From Neoarius graeffei (Eukaryota; Chordata; Actinopteri; Siluriformes; Ariidae), in NCBI RefSeq assembly GCF_027579695.1, contig NC_083577.1, positions 43,502,198 to 43,566,197 of the forward strand: a DNA stretch of 64,000 nucleotides, given 5' to 3'. Below are positions 23,512-32,999 of the stretch, piece after piece (position 1 is the first letter of the stretch; each line of letters starts with the position of its first letter). The notes under the pieces are model-generated. The model did not search any database, was not told where the DNA came from, and was given only the letters and a program-made list of their open reading frames with translations. A program made the position numbers and the translations under genes.

Positions 23512-23965
23512 TAGGACCTTCGGTGGCCGAGTTATGAATTTTTAAAGGCTGGCTTGAGCCAGGGCTCATAGTAAAGTTTTTCGGGGGCTCTGGAGTGAAT
23601 AGTGGGCCGAACTGCGGTCATCGCGGGCCATACCTGGGCTGGTTCAAAAGGGCTTGGAGAGAGGGAGGTGCCTGTAAATTTTTGGCGGGGCTAGGACCAT
23701 CAGTGGCCGAGTTATGAATTTTTAAATTCGGGCCCGCGGAGACTTACATTTCACAGGCCATGTTACAACATAATGTATTCGCCCAGTGTAAAATTTGGAA
23801 GAAAATTAGAAGTACTGTAGATTAGACCCATATCTTTACAATTTTTCATGGGCCATCCAGTTTAATGATTTTGAAATGCAGACGGACACATTCGAATTAT
23901 TTTTATTGGCCATCTGGTCCGATGCTTTTGAAATACAAACGGACAAATGCGAAAATTACCAGTCA
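23512..23965. repeat. Two local tandem duplications
   Basis: The phrase ggtggccgagttatgaattt near 23522-23545 recurs, with a one-base change, near 23702-23725, about 180 bases apart. Further right, a unit of about 65 bases (gggccatc...ttttgaaatgcagacggaca, then tggccatc...ttttgaaatacaaacggaca) is repeated once at 23849-23945. The region is GC-richer than its surroundings. Confidence 0.65.
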
Positions 23966-24208
23966 GTGTCCGCTGGTCCAACCTGATTTCCCCACACTGT
24001 GACAGGGTAACATTCTTTGACAGTGTGGAAAGAGGAAGGAAGGGGGGAAAAAACCACCGCCAATCACAACCCCATTTTCAACTAACTCATTTGTCATTTC
24101 GACCTTCTTCAAAAAGAAAACAATGGCATTGTTCATACAGGCCATTGATAAAATATCATGTCCTACAGTTTCCCTAAACAGCCAAACTACAATCCTCAAC
24201 ACTAGTTC

Positions 24209-25308
24209 AAGTTCAAAGTGTTTGTCATATGCACAGGAAGGACATGTCCACTTGCACAATTAAATTCTTAGTTTGATGTCCACCATGAATGCCAATTACA
24301 AATAAATAAATAGGCGGAAGAAGTAATACAAAGTAAGGCAATATAGTGCAAAAATAAAAGCAAAAGCAACACAAAAAAAACCACCCAGTATAGTACAAAA
24401 TAAAGGTAAATGTAGTGCAAAATAGGTAGTGTAATACAAAAATAAGACAATGATCAGATGTAGCAGCAGAAGGGCAGTAATGTGCGAATGTGCAAACAAT
24501 GTAACCAGATGTAAACAGTCAAGGAAACAGCAGCAAAAAGGGCAGTAATGTGCAAACAAATGTAAACAGATGTAAACAGTCAAGGACAGTTTACAGGGAG
24601 GTAATCCATGGTTATAGACTCCTGTCAGCTGTTCAGGAGTCTGATGGCGGTGGGAAAGAAAAAAAAAAGAGTTCTTTAGTCTGACAGTCTTACCTTTCAG
24701 ACTTCTGTACCTCCGGCCTGAGGGTAGGAGTGTGAACAGTCCATGCTGGGGGTGGGTGGGGTCTTTGAGGATAGAGGTAGCTCTCCTGTGGACTCTGCGG
24801 TGGTAGATGCTCTGCAGAGAGGGCAGTGGAGTTTTGGTGATCCTCTCAGCAGTCTTCACCACCCTCTGCAGGCGTTTGCGGTCCATTGCTGTAGTGCTGC
24901 CGTACCACACAGTGATGCAGTTGGTCAGGATGCTCTCAATCACGCAGCTGTAGAAGTTGCTGAGGATCTTGGGTGACACACCAAACTTCCTCAGCCTCCT
25001 CAGAAAGTACAGCTGCTGTTGAGCCTTCCTAACCAGTTGTGTGGTGTTTAGTGTCCATGTGAGGTCCTCACTGATGTGAACACCCAGGTATTTGAAGCTG
25101 CTCACCCTCTCCACCTCAAGCTCCCAGATGAACAGTGGCCGATGAGGTCTCCTCTCTTTCCTCATGTCCACTATCATCTCCTTCATCTTGTCCATGTTGA
25201 GGATGAGGTTGTTGTCCTCACACCATGACACCAGACTGGCCACCTCCCTCCTGTAGGCCGTTTCGTCACCACCAGTGATGCATCCTATCACTGCGGTGTC
25301 GTCCGTGT
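24209..25308 (-). mobile_element. 5'-truncated L2-like LINE
   Basis: The 5' end starts at the catalytic YTDD box. The 3' end on the minus strand reads caaacactttgaacttgaac, typical of L2/CR1 LINE tails in fish. It sits in the L1 copy (L1 linker coding resumes right of 25308). On its left it abuts the truncated 5' end of the Tx1 copy. Confidence 0.75.
24640..25308 (-). pseudogene. C-terminal part of L2-like LINE reverse transcriptase
   Basis: The frame begins at YTDDTAVIGC, the reverse transcriptase catalytic box, and continues with VSSFKYLGVHISED, LRKFGVSPKILSNFYS, CITVWYGS and LPSGRRYRSL. This is the thumb and C-terminal region common to jockey/CR1/L2-type LINE enzymes. The fingers, most of the palm and the endonuclease are missing because of 5' truncation, the usual result of incomplete target-primed reverse transcription. 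Few lesions are visible until near 24640, where an A/T-rich slip changes the frame. Confidence 0.85.
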
Positions 25309-25704
25309 ATTATACTGCATCCTTGTGTATTAAGGTGTTCTTCCTTTCTGGTGGCAATGTAGTCCTGTTCCTGCTTTTTAATATCACTTTCTAATCTAGT
25401 TAGTCTCCCTCTAATTTTTTTTTTTACCTTATGGGCACTGTATGATAAAATCTGACCTCTCATACAGGCTTTAAGAGCCTCCCAAATGTTGGCGTAAGAA
25501 GAGGAATTTAAATTGGCATCAAGAAATATTTCAATGCTAGTGGTCATATATGAAATAAATTCAGGGTCTTTTAACATGTAATTTTTAAATCTTCACCTAC
25601 AGGTTGTGGGCTGTGGAGTATCAATCATCCAGGAGAGTTTGATGGGATTATGATCTGAGAAGGTAGCTGCTAAATAGGAGCATTCTATCACCGTGGCCAT
25701 CATA

Positions 25705-27315
25705 CAGTGGTGCTTGAAAGTTTGTGAACCCTTTAGAATTTTCTGTATTTCTGCATAAATATGACCTAAAACATCATCAGATTTTCACACAAGTCCTAAA
25801 AATAGATAAAGAGAACCCAGTTAAACAAATGAGACAAAAATATTATACTTGGTCATTTATTTATTGAGGAAAATGATCCAATATTACATATCTGTGAGTG
25901 GCAAAAGTATGTGAACCTTTGCTTTCAGTATCTGGTGTGACCCCCTTGTGCAGCAATAACTGCAACTAAACGTTTCCAGTAACTGTTGATCAGTCCTGCA
26001 TGCTGACTTGGAGGAATTTTTAGCCCATTCCTCCGTACAGAACAGCTTCAGCTCTGGGATGTTGGTGGGTTTCCGCACATGAACTGCTCGCTTCAGGTCC
26101 TTCCACAACATTTCGATTGGATTAAGGCCAGGACTTTGACTTGGCCATTCCAAAACATTAACTTTATTCTTCTTTAACCATTCTTTCATAGAATGACTTG
26201 TGTGCTTAGGGTCGTTGTCTTGCTGCATGACCCACCTTCTCTTGAGATTCAGTTGATGGACAGATGTCCTGACATTTTCCTTTAGAATTTACTGGTATAA
26301 TTCAGAATTCATTGTTCCATCAATGATGGCAAGCCGTCCTGGCCCAAATACAGCAAAACAGGCCCAAACCATGATACTATCACCACCCTGTTTCACAGAT
26401 GGGATAAGGTTCTTATGCTGGAATGCAATGTTTTCCTTTCTCCAAACATAACACTTCTCATTTAAACCAAAAAGTTCTATTTTGCTCTCATCCGTCCACA
26501 AAACATTTTTCCAATAGCCTTCTGGCTTGTCCATGTGATCTTTAGCAAACTGCAGATGAGCAGCAATGTTCTTTTCGGAGAGCAGTGGCTTTCTCCTTGC
26601 AACCCTGCCATGCACACCATTGTTGTTCAGTGTTCTCCTGATGGTGGACTCATGAACATTAACATTAGCCAATGTGAGAGAGGCCTTCAGTTGCTTAGAA
26701 GTGACCCTGGGGTCCTTTGTGACCTCGCCAACTATTACACGCCTTGCTCTTGGAGTGATCTTTGTTGGTCAACCACTCCTGGGGAGGGTAACAATGGTCT
26801 TGAATTTCCTCCATTTGTACACAATCTGTCTGACTGTGGATTGCTGCAGTCCAAACTCTTTAGAGATGGTTTTGTAACCTTTTCCAGCCTGATGAGCATC
26901 AACAACGCTTTTTCTGAGGTCCTCAGAAATCTCCTTTCTTCGTGCCATGATACACTTCCACAAACATATGTTGTGAAGATCAGACTTTGATAGATCCCTG
27001 TTCTTTAAATAAAACAGGGTGCCCACTCACACCTGATTGTCATCCCATTGAATGAAAACACCTGACTCTAATTTCACCTTCAAATTAACTGCTAATCCGA
27101 AAGGTTCACATACTTTTGCCACTCACAGATATGTAATATTGGATCATTTTCCTCCATAAATAAATGACCAAGTATAATATTTTTGTCTCATTTGTTTAAC
27201 TGGGTTCTCTTTATCTACTTTTCGGACTTGTGTGGAAATCTGATGATGTTTTAGGTCATGTTTATGCAGAAATATAGAAAATTCTAAAGGGTTCACAAAC
27301 TTTTAAGTACCACTG
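25705..27315 (-). mobile_element. Tc1-like element, family B, copy 3
   Basis: The ends cagtggtgcttgaaagtttg and its partner (cactg at 27315) are flanked by TA at 25703-25704 and 27316-27317. Inverted repeats of about 200 bp frame the transposase. Length 1611 bp. It sits in the L1 endonuclease. Confidence 0.93.
25925..26948 (-). pseudogene. Tc1 transposase, family B, copy 3
   Basis: It opens with MARRKEISEDLRKSVVDAHQ at ATG 26948. Lesions: a stop near 26768 in the basic hinge (LPRSG then stop), a TAA near 26290 after MNSELYQ, and a one-base insertion near 26020 that garbles the C-terminus. Catalytic residues are kept: LWTDESK, QQDNDPKHT and LNPIEMLW. The Trp codon that is a stop in copies 1 and 2 is intact here. 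This copy shows what the family looked like at that site. Confidence 0.92.
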
Positions 27316-27395
27316 TATCTTGTGGCACCAAGAACATGTCAATTCTAGAGTGTGTATTATGTGTTGGTAAAAAGAAAGAAAAATGCCTTTCACAC

Positions 27396-27772
27396 AGGCG
27401 GCACGGTGGTGTAGTGGATAGCGCTGTCGCCTCACAGCAAGAAGATCCTGGGTTCGAGCCCTGTGGCCGGCGAGGGCCTTTCTGTGCGGAGTTTGAATGT
27501 TCTCCCCGTGTCCGTGTGGGTTTCCTCCGGGTGCTCCGGTTTCCCCCACAGTCCAAAGACATGCAGGTTAGGTTAACTGGTGACTGTAAATTGACCGTAG
27601 GTGTGAATGTGAGTGTGAATGGTTGTCTGTGTCTATGTGTCAGCCCTGTGATGACCTGGTGACTTGTCCAGGGTGTACCCCGCCTTTCGCCCATAGTCAG
27701 CTGGGATAGGCTCCAGCTTGCCTGTGACCCTGTAGAAGGATAAAGCGGCTAGAGATAATGAGATGAGATGAG
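27396..27772 (+). mobile_element. V-SINE-like SINE, full length
   Basis: The target repeat atgcctttcacac lies at 27383-27395 and 27773-27785. The head ggcggcacggtggtgtagtg carries tRNA-like A and B boxes (gggttcgagccc), then the conserved central block, then the tail ending gataatgagatgagatgag. It interrupts the L1 endonuclease. Confidence 0.92.
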
Positions 27773-28344
27773 ATGCCTTTCACACCTTGGTTTAGTGCTG
27801 TTGCCACCTTTGATAGTGAAGTTGTTTTGGGTGATGATCGATCCAAAAGAGGGTTTAAGACCAAATTAAAGTCTCACACACTGACCCCCAATTGTAGCCA
27901 GTTTCATAATCAGATTGTTAGAGAACAATGGGTCATCATAGTTAGGCCCATATATATTCACCAAAAATATCTTGTTCCTATTGTAGGTGTATGTGAAATT
28001 GGTGTTAAGTGATCAATCTCATTAAATCATTAAATCAGTCTCATTAAATAATTAAATCAGTCTCATTAATAATACCATTAATTTTAGTGCTTAATAATAA
28101 ATTACCAAACAACTAAATTATGGTATATTCCAAATTGTTATGACCACTACCAATGCAGCAATAATGGATCACTTACCGTAATACAGCCAATAGCATTCAT
28201 ATACACTTTAGAATTCTTTGAGATTGGGTGACTTCAAAGAATATGGAAGCAACACAGACACAGTTTAACAATTAATTGAATTTATTATAAAAAAAATTGA
28301 TAAAAATGAATAATAGCGGTTTAGAACACATTAGCAGCAAACAA

Positions 28345-28372
28345 TAAGGTGTGTGTGTGTGTGTGAGAGCAT

Positions 28373-28400
<28 letters not shown>
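28345..28400. repeat. TG microsatellite in solo-LTR-like copy 2
   Basis: Two TG runs are broken by agagcat. This is the counterpart of the run at 19253 in copy 1. Confidence 0.9.
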
Positions 28401-28405
<5 letters not shown>

Positions 28406-28614
28406 GAGAGAGGGAGAGGAAAAGGGGGTGTGTGTGATAAAAAAAATTGAGTATTAGCAGTTGAAATACATTCAAATGTTCATCAGTGATGTGTGGGTTT
28501 GAATGTGGGCGCGGGAGAATGCGCTATAAAGTTTGGAATAAAACAGGCCTTGGAATGTTATCTAAGGTATGTTTGTGTGTGGGGGAGGGGACCACATGGT
28601 GGAGACAAAGGATT

Positions 28615-30345
28615 CCCCGATAGCAGAGGGTCGTTGAAACAACGTAGAGTTTTGGTCAGAATGGTCGGTTTCCGTCGTACGTCAGAAAATCAACGTTGAA
28701 ACGGCGCCGTGAAACGTCGATTTCTCCGCCGTCTGAGAGGGTCGATTTATCACCATTGAATCAACGTGGTTAAAGGTTGATCTGTCGACCGTCAGAGAAG
28801 GTTGAATATACGACGTTGAACCATCGTCACTTTTGCCGGCCAGTTTTCAACATTGGTAGGATGAGCAACTGGCCCGTAGCCAGGGGGGATCGGAGGGTTC
28901 GTTCGATCCCCCCCCGCGACACCGCGCCCCGGACACACACGCCTCAAGATTACTCAAGATTTATTCATTTGTTCATGTCCGATGAATATACATTGATTCA
29001 CATTTAAATTTACAATATCAAATCCAGACTAATCAAAAAAGAAAAGTAGACTAAGTGAGGACGAGTTAGAAAAACGGGTTAATTTCTCCTATGTTTATGT
29101 TTACACGTTTTGTTCAGACTGCTTTACACCCCAATCCAGTGGGTGGCGGTAATGCCCCCATTAGACCCCTTTCACTGACGTCACCCGAAACCGGAAGTAA
29201 ACAAACCCTGCGCCACATTGGAAGACCAACAAACTCGTGATTTGGGGGAAATAACGGCAGCGCGCGGTATGTGAACCCACGAGGCACTTGGTTCATCATA
29301 AACCTACAATGGTAAACTTTTGTGCTGTGTTAGGGTTCTAACAAAGCTGATGGGAAAGAAGTCTTTCTACAGAATACCAGCTGTGATTGAGACACAAGCA
29401 AACCAAGGAGCTTTCTGCCAGGAGGATTGAGCTGCTTTATGCAGAGCGGATCTGAATACTTCAAGTCTATTTTGTTACTGGTAAGTCACTAGGCTAGAGT
29501 GTTGTAGAACATTTTTTTAAATGTTTACTGAATAAAAACATCCTTAATTTTATCAAATATTCTCTACTCTATATTTCATTTCTTTCTTTTGTTTTAATTT
29601 TCCTCCCTCCATCCCTCTTTGGATTTTAAATATAGTTTTTCCCCATGTCCAAATAATGAGGTAGGGTGGCATTTAGAAACCCATAGCCTACTGCTGACTT
29701 TCTTTATCAGTGCTGCATCAAATTAATTTTGGTTATGTTTTAATGTTTCCATGTACAGGTCTGCGCCGCAGGAGGAATAGGCCACAATTATAAATAAATC
29801 ATAAAATGTTTCTAAGAACTTGTTCAAGTGTGTTCTGTTCCTTATAAATGTTAAAAGTTATGCCTCATTAGATAGAAACATTAGGAGAGGTGTATTGTTG
29901 CATGCATTTTTATATCCTGTTGTACATTAAACAGGACGTAGCCTACGCACATTGATATAAATTAAGTTTCACTTTCATGGTTGAAGTATGCATGTGTGTG
30001 TTCATCCTAGGCAAGAGCCCCGATGCTTTATTGTTAGCTAGTTTAATTTAGCCTGTTTTGCTTAATTTGTAGCCTTCCTGTTGTACATAAAACAGGAAGT
30101 AAAGTTGGATGAATCATCGCCGAAAATTCAACTATAAATCGACCGAAATACGTAGTTGAATAAAGGGTGAAAGGGGGTCTATTCTCTGTCGACCACCAGC
30201 CACTTTTCAACGTCGTTTCAACGGAAACTCGTATGAGCAAAGCGGTGTTGAATCAACGTCGGTGATCGACGGTGATTCGACGGCGTATAGGTCGAAGAAC
30301 ATGCCGATGATTCCACGTCGAATCAACGACCCTCTGCTATCTGGG
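28615..30345. mobile_element. CpG-rich foldback-type element with a THAP remnant
   Basis: The ends ccccgatagcagagggtcgt and its partner (acgaccctctgctatctggg) are inverted repeats. The subterminal arms are full of caacg/cgttg motifs, matching in pattern the foldback element at 10984-11320 but with CpG intact. The middle has a separate GC-rich repeat (28862-28930) and a degenerate THAP exon (29309-29457). The rest is AT-rich without frames. The target duplication could not be settled; a TTA-like site is possible. Confidence 0.6.
29309..29457 (+). pseudogene. Degenerate THAP zinc-finger exon
   Basis: The ATG at 29309 opens MVNFCAVLGF, the start of a THAP domain where Cys would normally follow Gly, then SFYRIPAVIE and KQTKELSARRIEL in other frames. 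THAP domains are C2CH DNA-binding fingers found in P- and Kolobok-type transposases and in host proteins. At least two frame shifts and an early stop are present. The upstream bases (cggaagtaaac) resemble THAP gene starts. Only the first part of the domain is visible. Confidence 0.55.
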
Positions 30346-31389
30346 TTAGCCCTGTTGCTAATGAGACAAAAGAATTAGCCGTGGTAGCTAACTCCACTAG
30401 CTTATAACACTATTAAATCCATTGAAATCTTGATGAGGTCAAAATATGTGTAATAATGAAATTAAAGTGTTAGAAAGGAATAGAGAGAGCATGCAACAGC
30501 CTATCTATTAAAACAACTGAGAGAACATAGAACAAGATCAGTGTGCACAATTAAACAATTCCTGAGTTTAAATTCACACTACTTCATAAAGCTAATTCCT
30601 AAGACTAGTTTGCCCAAAATGCCAATACTTTCAGTATCTTGCTTCTACGCAAGATTATGCGGAGATGTTCTGAAGAGACGGAGTTTCACAGTTTTCGTGG
30701 AGGCCTACGTGAAGCGCAGAGAATTTCTTGGTCCGACGCGTTGTCGTTCGTGAAGAAAAGTCTCTGATCAAACAATGTGCACAGCGCTTTAGTCAGAAGG
30801 AATCTGGTCGCTTCTAACTTTTAATTAATTGCTTTGGGCAGCAGTCGTAACGTTACTTATAATGAACAAATGAAAGGAAACCGGTTGTAACTCAATCTGA
30901 GTTAGATCGCGTGATTCTGGAGTTCTACCGTGGCCAGTGGTAAACAAAAGAGAATGCGCTAAATCTCTTCTACGTCTTTATCGTGGATGTTCTGAGAGCA
31001 GATTTGTCTGTTACCGGGTGGTTCACAGAGCCGAAGAGATAGTGTCTCTTTATGTCTACAGATCCAAATCCCAGAGCCAAAGAGAGAGACGGAAGTGTGC
31101 CTTAGTTACTTATGCCTTCAGGGAGGATGTGACGTAGGAAATCCTGCCTAGGCGTGATGTAGGTCACCGCAGAACTTGGTTGATGGGATCTGTAGTTCTA
31201 AAAGGGACTGTGTACCTACACTATTTATTTCACAGTTTACAAGCAAATTAGGTAACATTAGGTAGGTAACTCTCTTAAACAACAGTGGTGGCCCCAGCAA
31301 CTACTGGAATTAAAACTGGCCACTCATAACAGTTTGCATTTGGCAAAGTTTTAAATTTTAGACTGAGTACTGCAGTCACTTTGGTCAGC

Positions 31390-32134
31390 TTACTCACTTG
31401 GGAGTTCTTTCAGAAAATGTTGCGCTTCGGCTGGAGTGGAGAAAAACTTGACGGATCCCAGATGTTTGATGCGAAGCCGGGCTGGGTAGATCAGCGCGTA
31501 TTCCACCTCCTTCTCTCGCAGCATCCGCTTCACGTCAAGGAACTCGTCTCTCGTACGCTGCAGGTCTGCACTGTAATCTGGATAGAACGATATCTTTTTA
31601 TTCTCGTATGTCATCTCTCCTTTGCTTCTGGCCAGCTGAAGGACTTTCTCTTTATCTCTGAAGTTCAGGAACTTGGCGATAAAGGGCCGCGGTCTGTCCG
31701 ACTTCTTCCTGATGCGGTGTGCTCTTTCCAGGGTGAGCGGTGAGGTGACGTTGTCTTTACCCAGGATTAGCGGTATAAACTTTTCCAAAAATCCTACAGC
31801 ATCACGACCTTCTGCCTGTTCCGGCACATTCAGTATCCTAATGTTAGACCTCCTGCTGCGATTTTCTAAGTCATCAGTTTTGTCTTTGAGGTGCGTTATC
31901 AATTTCTCAATTTTTTCAACACGGTCGTGTGCATCCTTAATATCGTCTTCGTTTGCACTCACTCGCGTCTCTATCTCCTGGACCTGTTCCAACAGGGTAG
32001 AGAGTGAGGATTCGATCTTTGTTAAAGTTGTATGTCGGCTGTTTTTTTGTCAATATATTTTGTGAGGTCCTCTTTAGTTTCTTGAATAGCATCGAGAAGC
32101 TTGTTGAAGGATGTTTCTTTTGCCCCGTCCGCCA
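31390..32134 (-). pseudogene. L1 ORF1 protein, one frame shift
   Basis: ATG at 32134 opens MADGAKETSFNKLLDAIQET. A one-base slip near 32025 moves to the frame carrying a coiled coil (VSANEDDIKDAHDRVEKIEK, then LKDKTDDLENRSRRSN), the RRM-like part (IRILNVPE to RPFIAKFLNF) and a C-terminal domain (ISFYPDYSADLQ). This order is that of L1 ORF1 (Transposase_22 family), an RNA-binding trimer that packages LINE RNA. Length about 248 codons, slightly short of mammalian ORF1 but normal for fish. It is the least damaged part of this L1. Confidence 0.88.
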
Positions 32135-32360
32135 TGTTTCTTGTAGTTACAGCATGCAAGTGCCGTGAAGTTTGAGTTGTAGTTTTCTTTCGCCTTGTAT
32201 GTCGAAAATTGTAGCTTGCCATACAAAAGTGTTCTTAATGACTTCGCCTCTTGCATACAAACCAAAGTTATGAGAAGTTAAATTAGGATAAAGGCAGGTG
32301 CTAGGGCCTACCACCGAGAGCTCACGAATACACATCTGCACTCCTCCGCTGCATCCGGAA
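32135..32360 (-). other. Probable L1 5' UTR remnant
   Basis: The stretch upstream of the L1 ORF1 start has no long frame. Its boundary with the neighbouring Tx1 3' end near 32360 is approximate. Confidence 0.4.
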
Positions 32361-32999
32361 GTCTCCCGACTTTTGACTTTTATGAACTTTTAAGCTTACA
32401 AAAGTCATGTTACACAAAATCAGAGTGAATAAATAAATACTTAAAAAAGCATTTTAAATAAATAAGGCTAAATATACCAGTACACAGTGTGAGTTGTAGT
32501 GATTCTGTTTATACAAGTCTCGTGTAAAACAAAATTCTGTAGTTTTCCACTACAGAACACGAGAGCCTCCTCACAACACCACACTGCCTTAAACATTTCA
32601 AATCACCCATGCTCTTATAAAAATTAAAATCAATAAAAATTCTGGCTTTAATCAGTCTGGAGAGAATCCTCTGAGTCACAGTCTGTGCTTTGTGCAATTC
32701 TGTTTTTTTCTGCTTAAGCAGATTGCCATTTTGGCCTGGCCAAGGATAAAATTAACCAGCTGACACCTGAATATGTTTCTCCTGATATATTTAAAGCCAA
32801 AAATAAAAAGCTGAAAGGTAAAATTCACATCAAATTATCTTAAAATGTTCTGCAACAAATAAAACAATGACTGCAATCTGGAGTAATGTAAAAAGGCATG
32901 AAAAACAGTTTCTCTCTGAGAACAAAAGGGACATTCTTGTCTGACCTCAGGGTTTAAAATGGAGATAAAAGAATTCATGACATTATACCATGTAAAATC

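Larger units (their letters stand above)
20992..24015. mobile_element. Unclassified block with 15-bp flanking repeat
   Basis: The flanks tttgacagtgtggga (20977-20991) and tttgacagtgtggaa (24016-24030) form an imperfect direct repeat, and Tx1 ORF1 coding stops and resumes across them. The block holds a Tc1 element (21383-22987) and about 1.4 kb of non-coding sequence with two local duplications. Long target repeats suggest retroposition, but no tail or coding part identifies the family. Confidence 0.5.
18600..24200 (-). pseudogene. Tx1-type LINE ORF1 (zinc-knuckle protein), interrupted twice
   Basis: The N-terminus at 24200-24016 includes SMACMNNAIVFFLKKVEMTN. It continues, after the block 20992-24015, at about 20990 with SNVPPFIKDEVL. 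A CCHC knuckle (CGQMRHIIWAC) sits at about 20753-20720. An acidic region with SDSD-like text follows near 20300. The C-terminus resumes at 18818 beyond the solo-LTR-like unit with YIIEDIKSFMKETKHARN and ends near 18619. Copy 2 shows the same order (37560-36754). ORF1 proteins of this type coat the LINE RNA. Several stops and shifts are present. Confidence 0.72.
2885..24208 (-). mobile_element. Tx1-type LINE copy 1, spread over 21 kb by nested insertions
   Basis: Minus-strand pieces in the correct order form one Tx1/L1-group non-LTR retrotransposon. ORF1 lies at 24200-24016, 20976-20265 and 18818-18600. ORF2 endonuclease lies at about 18480-18126 and 9700-9260. The linker and reverse transcriptase follow at 9130-8190, 6470-6330 and 4710-4100, and the C-terminal part and 3' UTR at 3720-2885. 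The gaps are SINE 3723-4089, Tc1 4716-6325, Tc1 6472-8187, hAT 9709-18125, a solo-LTR-like unit 18823-20260 and a block at 20992-24015. The same proteins recur in copy 2 (32400-37665). The 5' end is truncated where it meets the L2-like 3' tail at 24209. Confidence 0.75.
25309..27981 (-). pseudogene. L1 ORF2 fragment: endonuclease and linker
   Basis: 27981-27773 reads RNKIFLVNIYGPNYDDPLFS, the L1 endonuclease core, then a frame shift before LVLNPLLDRS. After a SINE, 27395-27318 reads THNTHSRIDMF, the SRID signature. After a Tc1, 25704-25309 has SDHNPIKLSW and the helical linker KACMRGQILSYSAHKVKKKIR. The APE-type endonuclease would nick target DNA. The missing reverse transcriptase, insertions and shifts leave it dead. 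Confidence 0.8.
27982..31220. mobile_element. Solo-LTR-like element, copy 2, with nested foldback element
   Basis: It begins tgtaggtg and ends acctaca, flanked by a perfect ctat at 27978-27981 and 31221-31224. Apart from the insert at 28615-30345 it matches copy 1 (18823-20260) from end to end, including ttaagtgatcaatctcatt, the TG tract, aattaaagtgttagaaagg-type text and tgatgggatctgtagttct. Two independent insertions with 4-bp duplications and TG...CA ends support a solo LTR. Confidence 0.72.
25309..32360 (-). mobile_element. L1-type LINE, fragmented
   Basis: On the minus strand, a 5' UTR-like part (about 32360-32135), ORF1 (32134-31390), an endonuclease part (27981-27773 and 27395-27318) and an endonuclease/linker part (25704-25309) follow in order. 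Insertions: solo-LTR-like copy 2, a SINE and a Tc1. The endonuclease N-terminus and the whole reverse transcriptase are missing. Confidence 0.8.

Noticed and set aside
18823..31220. One LTR retrotransposon with LTRs at 18823-20260 and 27982-31220
   Set aside because: The two units lie in different host elements, each with its own 4-bp flanks, and the Tx1 ORF1 frame closes when copy 1 alone is removed. The DNA between them is Tx1, L2-like, L1 and Tc1 sequence, not gag-pol.
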